From Gliomastix tumulicola (taxonomy: Eukaryota > Ascomycota > Sordariomycetes > Hypocreales > Bionectriaceae), in assembly GCA_001599755.1 (NCBI GenBank), contig BCHX01000002.1:5128330-5192329 (forward strand): a stretch of DNA of 64,000 bases, read 5' to 3'. The notes under the pieces are model-generated. The model did not search any database and was not told the DNA's origin. It was given only the letters and a program-made list of their open reading frames with translations. Of this stretch, positions 40,633 to 52,202 are shown piece after piece. Each line of letters opens with the position of its first letter. The stretch's first letter is position 1. A program made the translations under genes and the position numbers.

Positions 40633-42043
40633 AATATACCAAGGTAAAACCTTCTTACCTTCCAATAAAAGCAAACCACGCTCAATTGAGGCGTAAAATA
40701 AATTCCAGGCTTCCTAATCGTTAATTTTCATACGGCAAGCATTTTAATGCATTTGCGACTCATGGTGGCAAGTAAATCTACTTAAAATATTGAAGTTCTA
40801 TGTGCATTGTAATTCTAATTGACCGGCTGACCCCCAACCCAGTAAGGTCTACATGGCTATACTTCTATAATCTCTCTCTCGATGAAAGCTGTCTTTGTTT
40901 AGAATCTTAATGTAGGATTAGGGTGAAGTAAACCCCAAATGTCTACATTGGCAGTATTGAGATGCTCTGGGACGAGGAAGTGAGTTGCGGGCTTTCAAAG
41001 AAGGCGGGTTATCCCCTACGATCACAGGCCCTCGGACCCTTCCCTTCTATCCATTCTTCCAAGCCCCTAAAGCATTAGGTTGAGTCACTGCGTTGGACGC
41101 ACCTCGTCTTCATAAAGTGAAAGAGGAATCGGATGTTGCAGGAGTTAGATGGCTCGGGACCAGATGGTGCGACCAGGTTTTCCATCGCCGACTAAGACAT
41201 CGCCCGCATCCCCCATGCCCGGATTCACACTTCTCTCATCGTCTGATATGCTCTGCTACTAGTTATATAAGCCCGTACGCGGCGGGTCGCTGAACACGAT
41301 CTCAGTGTTTGCCAGTTGGGCGTTTGGCTTTTCAATGCTACGTCGGGAACCCTACATTAAGACTCTCTGTGGTATGGGATCTGTTGTTTACGCCCATGTG
41401 TTCCATGGGACTCCCCTTGACGATAACATCAGACGAGTGGTTAGTGTCAAGAATTGGCCGCTCCTCAGCGAATAAGAGAAAGAAGAGATGGTTGCTTGTG
41501 TCAAACACCTGTGCTGCACCTGTACCCCTGGAAACCTGTTTAAAGATTAGATGAATCTTCCCTCTGGAAAGAGAAGGGAGGCTGCAATGGAGTTTAGAGA
41601 CTCAACTGTGGAGGAGGATTAAAAACTTTCTATGCATATCTTGAATATTTATGTATGCAAGCAGAGCGCCTGCCATTGATTGTCTTACGACGGGGATCAT
41701 GGATGATAACGTCATTCAAAAAGACGGTCAAGGACACGAATATGGGATGTGTCGACTTGTTTAGGACGTAGGACTTTTAAATCTCGTTATTGACCGCCAT
41801 TGAAGGGAAATCGCGTCGGCATTTTGCTTGTTCAGTCTGTGAACAAGGGAGAAGTTGGAGGCCTCGAAGGTAGGTCTAGGCATGGGTGTTTGGCATTGTA
41901 TGTGGCGATGAAGTCGAGGAACATCTCGAATCGCCATCTGCTAGCTATGGATGCTCTAGGCGCTTATATAGGGCGACGCAGAACGGGACGGGCCACAGTG
42001 GACTCGTGTACTGCGTGCTGAGCATCGCATCGTAGCCCGTGGT

Positions 42044-42212
42044 GTCGCAGATGCGCCCGGGCGATAGGGTTGAACATGTCCAAGGGTGAGCACCCCTGGA
42101 AGCGGGCGGAGATCTTATACAGGACCAGAAGTATTGCCTTGGCCCTCTGGGGGGCGGTCTTAATAACACGATGGAGTGCTGAGCTGTTCCACGCCGCCTG
42201 AATCTCCGTCTC
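42044..42212. repeat. Unknown diverged repeat, copy A
   Basis: The segment aligns collinearly with 47370-47537 (copy B), 169 versus 168 bp, with many C/T and G/A differences. On the minus strand copy A is open and reads RVIKTAPQRAKAILLVLYKI, while copy B has stops. It may be a fragment of an old repeated gene or element. Confidence 0.55.
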
Positions 42213-42642
42213 CTGTGCCTCGGACCAGTCGTCGCGCTCAGAGTCCAGGCCAGGGGTCATCTCGGCTAGCCTTTGCTCACTGACGTTGGGATATTAGCGG
42301 AGGGCTATGCTCCACATCGCGTGAAGTTCGTCGCGATACTGGTTGGTGCTCTCGGAGGCGTTGCCCGGAGTTGGGTCGGTCGCAGAAGTGCCTCTGTGTC
42401 GTTTGGCGAACAGGGCTGTAGCATCGCCAGATAGCCCGCCCCATGGCATCATCTACTGTGATAGAAGTGCATGACATTGCCGTTGCGGAGGTTTGGTGGT
42501 TGATTATGTTTGTGTGAGGGTGCAGATGCAGGCGGTAACACTCATGTGCTAATTTGTTTGTTCCACACGCTGAGTCACTTTAGCCCGAAGAGCAGAGCCA
42601 CCCCGATGAAAACTACGACCTCAGTCCCTAACTAGGTAGTGC

Positions 42643-43413
42643 TCAGGGCAGAGCCGGGGGCAAGACTGCTGCTGGTGCCGTTGAGCCTCCTTGTGTTGAA
42701 GGCGCCTTCTTCTTACCCCCCTTGCGTGGAGGCTTGGAAGATTGACCCCGTTCGGCTGGAGGTGCGAAATTGCTCGCTTCCTCTGGGGCAACCGACGTGC
42801 CGCTCGCCCTGTCCGTGTCCATGGACTCGACGACGCGGTCTGTGGCATACTCCTCCCTCACAGCGGATCCGGGCCCGGAAGCCTGTTGGTCACGAGGGAC
42901 CAATGGCATGAACGGTCGAAAGTTCAGCCTATTCCTAAAGCTAGAGGTCTCAGGGCCGCCATAGACTGGGACTGGCACAAAGTATGCCATGAGGTGTGCT
43001 CCTGGCGAAGCGGAATGGACATGTCTGCCAGCCAGAACCAAATCTTCAGGCCTGCTGACCGTGGTCTCGATGGCTCCGGGCACATCGCCCCAGGGCTTCA
43101 TCCTAATGGCCTACGGTCCGCCACCAACATTGTTGTCGGTGGCCGCGAAGCCAGAGGCCGGGTCATCCTTGTGATGATCGGCCGAGACGCGCGACGCAAC
43201 CGCCAATGCAACGGTGAGGTCGTCCTCCTTGGTCTTGCCGGCGCCTTTGTCCCCGCCACGGTGCTTCTTTAACACGGCGGTCTGAGGTCCTTGGACCAAA
43301 AGCAGTTTGGATTCCAAAGCTGCTGGCGGCGGTGCCGCTCGACGCTGCTTGCGAAGCATTGTCGCTGGACTTTTTTTCCTTCTTCTCCTTGATCTTGCAC
43401 TTTCGAGAGGCCA
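42643..43413 (-). pseudogene. Decayed gene of unknown family
   Basis: An ATG at 43413 begins MASRKCKIKEKKEKKSSDN, a Lys-rich N-terminus. The apparent coding frame then shifts near 43,310 and continues open through LTVALAVASRVSADHH to 42,643, broken by one TAG at 43111-43113. The C-terminal half is Pro/Ser/Lys-rich and reads AYFVPVPVYGG and PPRKGGKKKAPS. One frameshift plus one stop in ~255 codons suggests a recently lost gene, but I recognise no family, so it could also be chance open frame. Confidence 0.35.
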
Positions 43414-44897
43414 TCGTGAAATGAATTTTTTCACTTAAAAATCCATCAAAAAAAGGTGGTCGCGAATTGATGGTGTTGCACAGGTAAAGGTTTCCAATGC
43501 AACAAAATGCCAGAGTGCGGATTCCAAACAACACGGTCAGAGTGGGGCAGCCAAATACACGCATGCTGAGAGCAACGTGGTAACGACTTGATTTTATAGC
43601 GATAAGAGGTTAAGATTAGCATTCACAGAGTCCTATTACATTCTTAACTGACCCTAGGCCTCTGACCAGTGTCCCGGTCGTTGGCTCTCAGTGACCAAAT
43701 GCCTCTCCACTGTTTGAAGAGTGATTGCTCGACGACGAGTGAAGAAGATTGCCATCGGGGGAACGATAATGGGGGTTACGTGGCGGACCGGGACCTTTGG
43801 AGAAAGGGACGACTCGTGAGTTCCGGGGAAGGGGGGGGGGGCAATTGGCTTGCCACGTACGGCTGTCGACCCGAGTCTTGGTAGAAAGGTGCTCGAGCCA
43901 ATCTCTGCCCACTGCAGTTCCCCCATAAGTACTTAGCCACCTATGTACACATGTAGAGACAGCCTGGGATGCGTGTCATTCGGAGAGAACATAAGTGCCC
44001 GCATGTCAACGATCTCCATCCTCCTTAGATTCCATGTACAGTTCTTGGGATCTCGTTAGAATTGACACTCTTTTGCGTTTGAAGTGTTCTAGGGCTGAAG
44101 TCATTCTCAAGAGTATCGGTAGGGTGATGTAGTGTCCGCACTGTACTCTGTACTATACGATCACCTCAGACTCACACCTCTCCACCCCCCTTTGTTAAGC
44201 GGCATGCTATGAAGCAGAGCGCTCAGCTCTGGTGCTCCTTTCATGCGCCCGAAGGCGCCCATGTGGATGGCCCTGGTGAGCGAGTCAATGCAGGCAGTCT
44301 TTGGGTCGATGATGCTATTGGCCTTGCGCTCTGGCCACCTGCCAATGTTCATGGCGGAGTCAATATCGAGATGGTTAGCCTTGTCCCTGACAAAGACTTT
44401 CGTGAGGTGTCACTCGCTAAGTATGCGATAAGATCTACTACAGTGAGGCGAAGATAAGGAATGATCTAAAGGCGCGATTCCGCACCTCAACTATCAAGCA
44501 TATGCAACTTCCTGCATTCTGCCGCTTAGGTTAATCGCCCAGTAGTCGTAGGCGCTGCTACAAGCCTTACAAGACATATACCCAATATATCCATTGAGAC
44601 AGGAAAGTCGCACCTGCATTTCTCTCGCAGTATATGCTTCAAACCCAATGGCAGCTCGAGTTTACGGGCAGAAGCATTAAAAATTGTAGCCTTTATTTAC
44701 AGAGAATCGGCTATCTAGGTGTAAAAGGTTTTGGTAGAATAGAAGAAACTAATACAGGCGGCCTGGCCGACGATAAGAATGAAACAGCAGCACAGCGCGT
44801 ATGCGACTTCACAAATGTTATTTGTCCCCCCCCAGGCATCTCTACGGGCTAGAATCCCGTTTCTGAGACGGCCTTCACATCTTATGACCCCCCGCAC
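43414..44897. other. Intergenic region upstream of decayed gene and 3' of AA9 gene
   Basis: About 1.5 kb with no recognisable gene. It becomes AT-rich from about 44,440 to 44,840, and a G-run occurs near 43,830. Confidence 0.5.
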
Positions 44898-45992
44898 TCA
44901 ATGGTGGTGACCCTTGTGACCTCGGCGACCGCCTCGTCGAGGACGAGCAGGACATTCGTGGCTGATGGGCTTCGGAGCAGGCGCGGGCTCGATCGCGACG
45001 GGAGACTCAGTGGGCTCAAGCGAGGCAGATGTGATCGTGGAAGTCGTGCTAGGGACAGCGGTGGTCGTGGTAGGAACCGAAGAGATGACAGAGGTGATTA
45101 AAGTAGTGCTTGGACTCTGTGTGGAGGCGGAGGTCGTAGTTGGGGCTGGTTCAGAAGAAGAAGTAGTGGTGGCGGTAGGCCTTTCAGGCACAGCAGGCTC
45201 ATCGGATCCCCCATCCACGGTGATGGAAACATCGCCAGTGCTGCCATCGCTGGAACCACGAATCTGGCCGCCAGCAGCCACTTCAATCCCCGGAATATTA
45301 GGATAGGTAGTCTCCGCACCCCAAATGCTGAAGTTGATCGCAGCGTCATCTACTTGATAGACCCCTGGGATCGAGGTCGTCGGGCCGCTGGGAAGAGCAG
45401 AGGCGGAGCTACCTTCCACCTTGATCTGGGCACAGGCGTAGTAGAACTCGGCCTTGCCAGCATGGGCGCCGTGCAGAGCAATGTGCTCGGCTCGGAGGAG
45501 GTACTCGCCGTCGGGGATGGTATCGGGGAGCGTGAAGCTGATGTTGTCCTCCTCCCACATGCACCAGGCGCCCTGTCGGATATCCTCGGCCGTGGGGTTC
45601 TGCTCGCAGATGAGGCCTTGGAAGACCTTGATCCACTCGCCGCTACCGTCATAGTCCTTCACGGAACCGGGGGCCTTGCTCAGGTAGAGCTGGGTCGGGC
45701 CGGGATGGGCCATGCCGCCGTCGAATTGCTTCTTGAGGCCGACCTCGTCGCCGGGCTTGACGGTGTAGACATCGGTATTGGCACCCGAGCCAGCTCCAAG
45801 GTTGCACCGAAACTCGTCGGATGTCGCCGCCTCCTCCTTGAAGGTGGGCATGTAGCCGCGTGTATGCTGGCGGACATACTGCCAGGAGTCGCCGACGACC
45901 TGCTTGTTGACAAGGAAACGGTCGAAGGTGTAGTGGGCCGAAACGGATGGCACCACCAGGGCGGCCAGAAGGGAAGGGATCTCGAAACGCAT
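44898..45992 (-). CDS. AA9 lytic polysaccharide monooxygenase
   Basis: The intronless gene encodes 364 residues. A signal peptide (MRFEIPSLLAALVVPSVSA) is followed by H20, the mature N-terminal copper ligand. H96 (GGMAHPGP) completes the histidine brace and Y184 (EFYYACAQ) is the axial tyrosine. H170 is the second-sphere histidine; the partner position two before the tyrosine is E182, where many AA9 enzymes have Gln. The catalytic domain ends near residue 235. A Ser/Thr-rich linker (about 265-330) leads not to a CBM1 but to a short tail ending CPARPRRGGRRGHKGHHH. AA9 enzymes cut cellulose or other beta-glucans oxidatively outside the cell. The basic, His-rich end is unusual and could bind metal or anionic polymer. 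Confidence 0.93.
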   Translation of the reverse strand: MRFEIPSLLAALVVPSVSAHYTFDRFLVNKQVVGDSWQYVRQHTRGYMPTFKEEAATSDEFRCNLGAGSGANTDVYTVKPGDEVGLKKQFDGGMAHPGPTQLYLSKAPGSVKDYDGSGEWIKVFQGLICEQNPTAEDIRQGAWCMWEEDNISFTLPDTIPDGEYLLRAEHIALHGAHAGKAEFYYACAQIKVEGSSASALPSGPTTSIPGVYQVDDAAINFSIWGAETTYPNIPGIEVAAGGQIRGSSDGSTGDVSITVDGGSDEPAVPERPTATTTSSSEPAPTTTSASTQSPSTTLITSVISSVPTTTTAVPSTTSTITSASLEPTESPVAIEPAPAPKPISHECPARPRRGGRRGHKGHHH

Positions 45993-46631
45993 CGCGAAAT
46001 AACAGTCAAAGTTGGTTACTAGTCAAGCTGTCAGCTTTGTAGATGGGATGGTGACTGTCTCAGCTCGAGGGGCTTCGTACCTTAGTCAATCAAGCGAACG
46101 GTAGGCCGGATATGCAGCCAAAAGAGAAACAGTGAGTATGGTGAAAGCGAGTGTACTTGACAAAAGATAGCGAACGAGAATACAACAACAGCGAGTGTTG
46201 CGACCAAGAAAAGAACGAAAGTACTAAAAGGAGTGTGCTGGAAACGCATGAGAAACAGAACCAGTGTATCTTCGACAGGAGAGGCACCCGCAGTGATGAT
46301 ATAGGAAGCCATGATCTAGACATCCAGCGCTCGAGACCATACCAATTTTACCCTTCGTACCTGGGTAAACGGGTAAATACCACTTGGCCCTCAGGAATCA
46401 GTGATTGCCTAACTCATTTTTGATGACCACATGAAGATCATCCTGTAGCGAAGCTTGCTGGCCACAAGAATTACCCCGGATTGCATCCGATCAAGATTAC
46501 AACGGGAGCCTGCGTACGGTTGATGTTTCAAGCTAAGCGATTAGGGGGAGGGCGGCTGGACTGGAGGTCTAGAATCGGTAGTCGACAAGCGTCCCATTTG
46601 TGCGCTTAGCCCCAGCCGCCCAGGCTGCACA

Positions 46632-46892
46632 ATGATGGTCCACTCCCACATTGCGTTGAAACACGCGTGGCTCACCGAGATCCTCTCGAGCCTCCGTCCA
46701 ATTGAACAGGAACCTTTCTGTCCAGTCGCGTTATTTACAAAAAGCAACACGCAGATCCTCGCCATCTTCCATAAGCATTCGTACCGTCATTTGCTCCACT
46801 ATGTGCAAGTATACTGGATGAGAGTCACCTTCCACGGTAGCATCAATGATATGACGGTGTGGGAATACACACTGACAGAAGGCACAAGCTAA
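46632..46892 (+). mobile_element. Decayed Copia-type retrotransposon fragment (RNase H end)
   Basis: The 86-codon frame resembles the end of Ty1/Copia polyproteins: ALKHAWLTEILSSL matches the E-A-xWL-xxLL helix, CPVALFTKSNTQILAI matches the P-x-x-LFxDNQxAIAI strand, and HYVQVYWMRVTFHGSI matches the KHIDVRYHFIRE-x-G-x-I block. Key acidic residues are lost (the DN pair reads KS), and no LTR or upstream RT is visible, so this is a dead remnant. Confidence 0.5.
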
Positions 46893-47369
46893 CCTTGAAT
46901 GCAAAAATGAGCCGGATCAGTCGAGGCATACGCACAGGCAGGAACCGGGCGGGAGACTGTGACAGGGCTGGCGATATAACCCGTCGGACTTTCATCTGAA
47001 CTTTTTCACCCTTCCATATACCCGAGAGGCAAGCTTGCCGCCCGACCCCACGACCCGCATACCTCCCCCTGTAATCATATTTGTTTCATCACTGTAAGTC
47101 TGTCGGCATACCTAGATGGCCGTCAGCCGCCACAATGGGAGAGGCGAAAGAATCAGGCCACAAAACATCGAGTTGAAGCGCTAGCAACACGGTTTACCGG
47201 GATAAGGCGTGTGGTGTGCACACTTGATGCTAACCGGATGGAGGTCCGATTTGTTCGTCTAATCACTCTCTCCTTCCCCCACACCATAGCTAGGGATGGT
47301 GGCAGAGAACGGAGCAAGGCAACACTGAGTCTTAAATCGTGGGATAAATATGGCAACATCATAAGTGCT

Positions 47370-47537
47370 ACTACACATATGCCTGGTCATACGGGAAAGC
47401 ACGTTCAGGGGTTGCCTCCTGGAGGTGAGCAAAGGGTTTGCGCCAAGCTGTAATCATTGCCCTAGCCCTCTAAATAACGGTATCAATGGCGTGTGGGACT
47501 GCTGCGACGTTCCACGCTACTCGAAGCTCCGGTTTCT
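47370..47537. repeat. Unknown diverged repeat, copy B
   Basis: Collinear with 42044-42212 in the same orientation, sharing for example TTCCACGC and GCCCTCT with many transition differences. This copy has stop codons in the frame that is open in copy A. Confidence 0.5.
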
Positions 47538-48347
47538 AGGCCTAATCCCCATCTTCGCCCTCGCAATCTGCATCAGGTGTCATCTGAGCCAGTCTTTGAG
47601 GATCGACATTGGCATCTTACTCGAAATTATCTCGTCCTCGGTCTCCGCTGGGGGCGGGTGTTGTTCCGGTGGAGGAAGTACCTCCGTCGAGCAGCTTGAG
47701 CTCTGACATTATCAGACCAGCCAGCAATGGTATCGTCTGCCGTGAAAAAGAGCTGGATATCGTGGATCTCATTTGTGTTAGCTGAGCAGCCCAAAAAAAC
47801 CTCTGCTGGTATTGGACTTACGACGGATGCGAGGGAGGTGACTATCAAGCTGTGATGAATGGAACGGGCTAGAAACAATGAAAAAAGAAGAAGAAGGGCG
47901 GAAAGAACGGCACGTATTCAAGCAGTTCGGGGAGGCCATTCAGCGGGGCAAGATTCGAGCGCTTCTAGATCCAGAATAAGCGGACGAATCGCGGGCAATT
48001 TGCCTCAACCCAAAGGACGTTGACATAATGCGCACGACGATTGGAGAGAGAGACAGCGACAAGAAGGACTCGGCTCCCAGGTTTCCCCAAAATAGACCTT
48101 TGACCATTTAATGAACAGTCAGGGGGCATGATAAGTACATATAGCCGTAGGCCTGACCCAGTATCCATCTCCCACCACCAGCTAATGCGCCCCCTTGGCG
48201 TTGTGACCCAAATCTGCGTGACCAAGTCTCTCGGGCTCAATCATTATCATTGCCCAAGAAAGCTTACTATCTTTATTGTTAGTTGTACTATGATGAACGC
48301 AGTTTTTGTCGGATATTCTCTGAGAGTTTGGAGGGTTACCTTTGCAG

Positions 48348-49172
48348 TTAGTCCGACTGGAGATGGTCGAGCATTTCACTAGGAACTTCTGATCCCTTAT
48401 GGGCGGCGTATGTGACATGTGGCCTTAGGTTTGCGACCCTGCTTATGGCCATGTCAAGCATTTGGGGCTCCTTGCATTTGGCTACAAACCCATCCTGATC
48501 TTCTCCATAGCAGGCGACGATGTTTATCCGTGGGTCTTCTCTGAAACGGGCAAGATCCTTCTCGAACACTACAGGCTCAACCCAGGTAAAGCGCGCAGAC
48601 ATGTCCGGTTCGATATTTCCGGTGGTGATGGGCTGTAGGGGCGTCAAGGCCGGGGACGCGGCAGGCAGATTCGCCAATCCATGTTCATCGCGCCATTGTC
48701 GGTAAACACACGAGCGTTCTTCGGTTCGCGCCATGGCTGGATGGTCGTTGGTCCAAGGCCATAGTGGTCGCTGTTCAGGCGGGTGATTCTTGACTGTTCC
48801 AATCGCGTCAGTATCCGTGAATAGAAGACAGATCCATGATCACGAGATGTACTCACAACGCGTGTTCCAAATGAGGCGATCAACCTCAAACTCGAAGACC
48901 CTTGTTGAGATGGAAAGGATTCCTCTGATTGCCAGGGCAGCGCAAAGCTGGCGCTGCTTGCTCTCCTCCGTCAGGTCGTCGGGTAAATCTGGCGAGCCGG
49001 TCATGAAGACGAAGAAGTAGCGGATGTAGTCTCTCCGGCTAGTGGTGTCAAATGGCTGCACTGGAGGGCCCTGCCAGTGGAAGGTCCCCTGAATGTCGCT
49101 CCTTTCCGAGCCGCACTGCCCATGGGGCACGCCACGAATGTTGTCCTCAGTCGTCAATTGGGTAGGCATCAT
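48348..49172 (-). CDS. Unnamed fungal family protein, paralogue 1 (FMTGSP/YRQW family)
   Basis: Two exons (49172-48857 and 48793-48348; intron 48794-48856) give 253 residues. The exon junction was placed by aligning with the paralogue at 52.4-53.2 kb: IWNTR|FKNHPPEQRPLWPW here, IWIAR|VKYLPAEQKPHWPW there. Conserved blocks are GPPVQPFDTTSRRDYIRYFF, FMTGSPDLP, LCAALAIRG, FEFEVDRLIW and VYRQWRDEHGL. No signal peptide, membrane helix or known catalytic motif is visible. The protein looks soluble and mixed alpha/beta. Two further copies lie at 52.4-53.2 kb and 61.4-61.8 kb, interleaved with HET genes; the role is unknown. Confidence 0.75.
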
Positions 49173-50312
49173 GGCGCGCTTGCTTGGTGTTGGCTAGAGG
49201 AAAGGAAGAAGAAGAAGAGAATCTGAAGCGTTGAAGAGGGTCTGTTTTTTGGCAACCTGAATGTGGGGCAAAGATTCCAAACACCATGCTACCTCAGGTT
49301 TTGGGCGGCTGCGTGCGTGCATGCATACTGAGCACTTCTGATCGAATCACCTCCAAGTCCCCCGAATGGAATTCCGGGTCTTGATGCTACTGTCTACATT
49401 GAGAGGTGACTTTGTAAGTCCTTTTTTTGAATTTATTAGTTTTATCCGGCCCAAATACTGGTCAAGGCATGATTAGTTTCGATATCCAAGCCATATCCTG
49501 GGACAAAGACGGGAGCTGTCGAGGGAGCAGAACCTCACAAGCGACGCACGCATCTCCCCCACGACTAAATCCATGCACTTTGCCCTTCTCACCTTCTGTA
49601 ATCGGTGTATTTCTTTATGCGTGCTTTTTCCATCTATGACCCTTTGACTGCAGCCGCAATTTACATTATTGCTGCGCTTGTTTTCCAGTTTTAAGACATT
49701 GGAAGTCCTAAGTGGAGACGGCTGAGGCAGGCGCTTCGGGGTCTTAGAGTCAGAAGACATCCTAACTGAGCAATCGGTCCGTCTTCTCGACCCGCTACTA
49801 CGGTCAATGAATAAAGATCAAAGGAAGGAGCAACTACGATAGAGTGATTGAATGGGCGTATAATCTTTGGGTATCAAATGCTGATATTGGTTATTTTGCT
49901 GCGCCATCTGAAGGACGGAGGGATGGCAATAAATCCTAGAGTAAAGAGCATCAGAGCGTTCCCCGCCTTATGCTCTGTGAATTTTTACTTTATTTCGGCT
50001 CGTGTATTTGGATTTCGAAGTCTAGTTTCAGGCAAAAATATGTTAATGAGCCGTATGGTTGTCATCAACAAGTCCTTCAGTATTGCTCGGGATTTTCGTG
50101 GAATGCATTGCTCTTCAGGGTAGCAATGAAGTAGTTACGCGCTGATTCGCCCAAAACAGAAGGCCGATAAGATAAGATTACAGGTGTGCTGTGCCGCACA
50201 CAGGGCAAATCAAGGCGTTCCTCGCGCAGAGACTTCAATTGTTCTGCAGCAATGCTTCTTTCGCAAGCAGCAGGGACGCCCATGCGGCTACAACCTCGAC
50301 GACGACACAAAA
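49173..50312. other. Intergenic region upstream of HET gene 2
   Basis: This 1.1-kb divergent gap lies between paralogue 1 and the second HET gene. It is AT-rich in places (about 49,600-50,100) with short meaningless frames; no gene is recognised. Confidence 0.5.
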
Positions 50313-52202
50313 ATGGTCCATTCCAATAGCACCACTGCCTTTACCTACGAGCCGCTACCCGATCCGTCAGCCCAGATCCGCCTTCTAGATCTACAGCCAG
50401 GGCGAGGGCGATCACGAATCGAGTGCCGCCTAAAGACGGTCGATATCAGGGCCTCCAAGCACCTGTACGAGCCGTTGTCGTATTGCTGGGGGAAGCAGAA
50501 CAACCCAGATATCGCCTTGGTCAACGGAGCCCAGTTCCCTATCGGCAGAAATCTGAGTCGCGCCTTGAAGCAGCTGCGCGACCCCGAGAGAGTGCGTCCA
50601 CTCTGGGTTGACGCGGTCTGTATCAACCAAAGCGACGTGCAAGAAAAGAATGCCCAGATCCCGCTTATGCGACAGATTTACGAGAATGGAGCGGAGACGA
50701 TAATCTGGCTTGGGGATTCGAGCAGCTGGAATGCTCATCTGGCCTTTCAATTCATGCTGAAGGACGCGCGACGGCACGACCGCATTCTCCGAGCTCAAGC
50801 TGGAACCGATGCGCTCAGTGATCACCATGCTCTTGGCGAAGCTGAAAGCTCGAAGTCAGACGGCAACATAGCGGGTCGCTGGTATCGGCGGTGGCGGGAC
50901 GATTGGAAAATCGTTCTGGGAGACCGCGCTCTACGGAAGATGCTCACGAGCGACTGGTTCACGCGGGTATGGGTGATCCAAGAAGTGGCCGTCTCGAAGA
51001 GGGCCACGATATACTGGGGCGGCGTTTGCGGCAGCTGGGATTTGTTCGAGGATGCGTATCCTTTCTTCCCAAGGCAGCTTGACAAAACATCCACCCTCAA
51101 GAATCTGATCCTGCAGCGAGTGGCTTACCAGTCGGAGGAGGACCCTGAGAACCTGGCATTCGCTGCGTATGTCGCTTCCGCAGCTAACGCGACAGATCTG
51201 CGGGATAAGATCTACGGGGTGATGGGGCTCGCTGACCCCGAGACAACGTCGCGCCTGATCGAAGTCAACTACAACATCCCGCCAGCGGAGCTTTTTATGA
51301 ACTTCACCAGGGCATATCTGGAGCAGTATAATGACCCTGGAATACTATCTCATAGCGTCGGTTGCGAGCAACAAGGCCCAATGTGTATGCCATCATGGAC
51401 ATTCAGGCCTACGTCAGAGCCGTGGCATGCTCTACGGAATGGACTGTATGCATGGGACTACGACGCACCGTACAGTCGACTCAAGCGGACCCAGTTTCGA
51501 GCCAGCGGATCTTCCTCTTTCTCACCTCTGTTCGAAGACGACGGAAAGCGGCTTGGTCTCCTCGGATACCAGGTCGACACGATTGCGACAACAGCCGAAG
51601 TGATGGAGCCCTGCGAGTCGATGAGAAGACCACGTCTGAACAAATTGGAAGTCAGACAAGCGCTGACATACCTGCGATGGCGGAAAGCAATAGGCGAAGA
51701 CATGGACAGCTCGTACCGTGGCTCAACGGAGTCGATGACGGATGTCTTGCGCTCTATCATATACTCTACGTACGGCAACCTGCCCGAAAATGACAACGAA
51801 GCAGTAGCGCGGTGCGAGTCATTCATTCTGGAGAATTTTGGTGCTATTATGAGGATCCCGCCAACCCACAACACCATCGCTAAGTTTTGCGCCTATGCCA
51901 AGTGTGCTCTGCTACATTTGGCCCGCGAGGCTCGATATCTGGACTATGACTTCTCGGACCTGCCGACGTTCATGCAGTGCGCGAACAGGCGGCTGATCAA
52001 GACCAACTCAAAATTTCTGGGTCTGGCACCGCGTCAAGCCCAAGCTGGAGATCACATTGTCCTGATAGCCGGTTCGCGGGCACCGTTTGTCCTGCGAAAG
52101 GTGGGCAAAAACCATAAGATCGTAGGAGATTGCTACTTGCATGGGATGATGAACGGGGAGAGTTGGGAGGAGAGAAAATGCGAGAGAGTCTGGATCGAGT
52201 AG
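50313..52202 (+). CDS. HET-domain protein (classical heterokaryon incompatibility type)
   Basis: The intronless 629-residue protein is given from the ATG at 50313 (MVHSNST), because the HET domain usually begins 40-60 residues after a short N-terminus; the open frame extends 43 codons further upstream. The domain shows YEPLSYCWG (residues 52-60), RPLWVDAVCINQSD (95-108), MRQIYENGAETIIWLG and FTRVWVIQEVAVSKRATIYWG. Downstream helices include LRDKIYGVMGLADPETT, the common post-HET block. Such proteins trigger cell death on non-self recognition. It sits between two members of the unnamed FMTGSP/YRQW family. Confidence 0.92.
   Translation: MVHSNSTTAFTYEPLPDPSAQIRLLDLQPGRGRSRIECRLKTVDIRASKHLYEPLSYCWGKQNNPDIALVNGAQFPIGRNLSRALKQLRDPERVRPLWVDAVCINQSDVQEKNAQIPLMRQIYENGAETIIWLGDSSSWNAHLAFQFMLKDARRHDRILRAQAGTDALSDHHALGEAESSKSDGNIAGRWYRRWRDDWKIVLGDRALRKMLTSDWFTRVWVIQEVAVSKRATIYWGGVCGSWDLFEDAYPFFPRQLDKTSTLKNLILQRVAYQSEEDPENLAFAAYVASAANATDLRDKIYGVMGLADPETTSRLIEVNYNIPPAELFMNFTRAYLEQYNDPGILSHSVGCEQQGPMCMPSWTFRPTSEPWHALRNGLYAWDYDAPYSRLKRTQFRASGSSSFSPLFEDDGKRLGLLGYQVDTIATTAEVMEPCESMRRPRLNKLEVRQALTYLRWRKAIGEDMDSSYRGSTESMTDVLRSIIYSTYGNLPENDNEAVARCESFILENFGAIMRIPPTHNTIAKFCAYAKCALLHLAREARYLDYDFSDLPTFMQCANRRLIKTNSKFLGLAPRQAQAGDHIVLIAGSRAPFVLRKVGKNHKIVGDCYLHGMMNGESWEERKCERVWIE

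Larger units (their letters stand above)
38004..42642. other. Gene-poor, partly AT-rich region
   Basis: No intact gene is seen in 4.6 kb. The left part has normal composition with only short frames. From about 40,380 to 40,960 it becomes AT-rich and full of stops, with short repeats, as expected for old transposon DNA hit by RIP-type mutation. Repeats recognised inside are listed separately. Confidence 0.6.
45993..48347. other. Gene-poor region with retroelement debris
   Basis: This 2.35-kb gap holds the AA9 promoter on the left and the 3' end of the leftward unknown-family gene on the right. Between them lie a Copia-like fragment and repeat copy B. No intact gene is seen. Confidence 0.55.
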
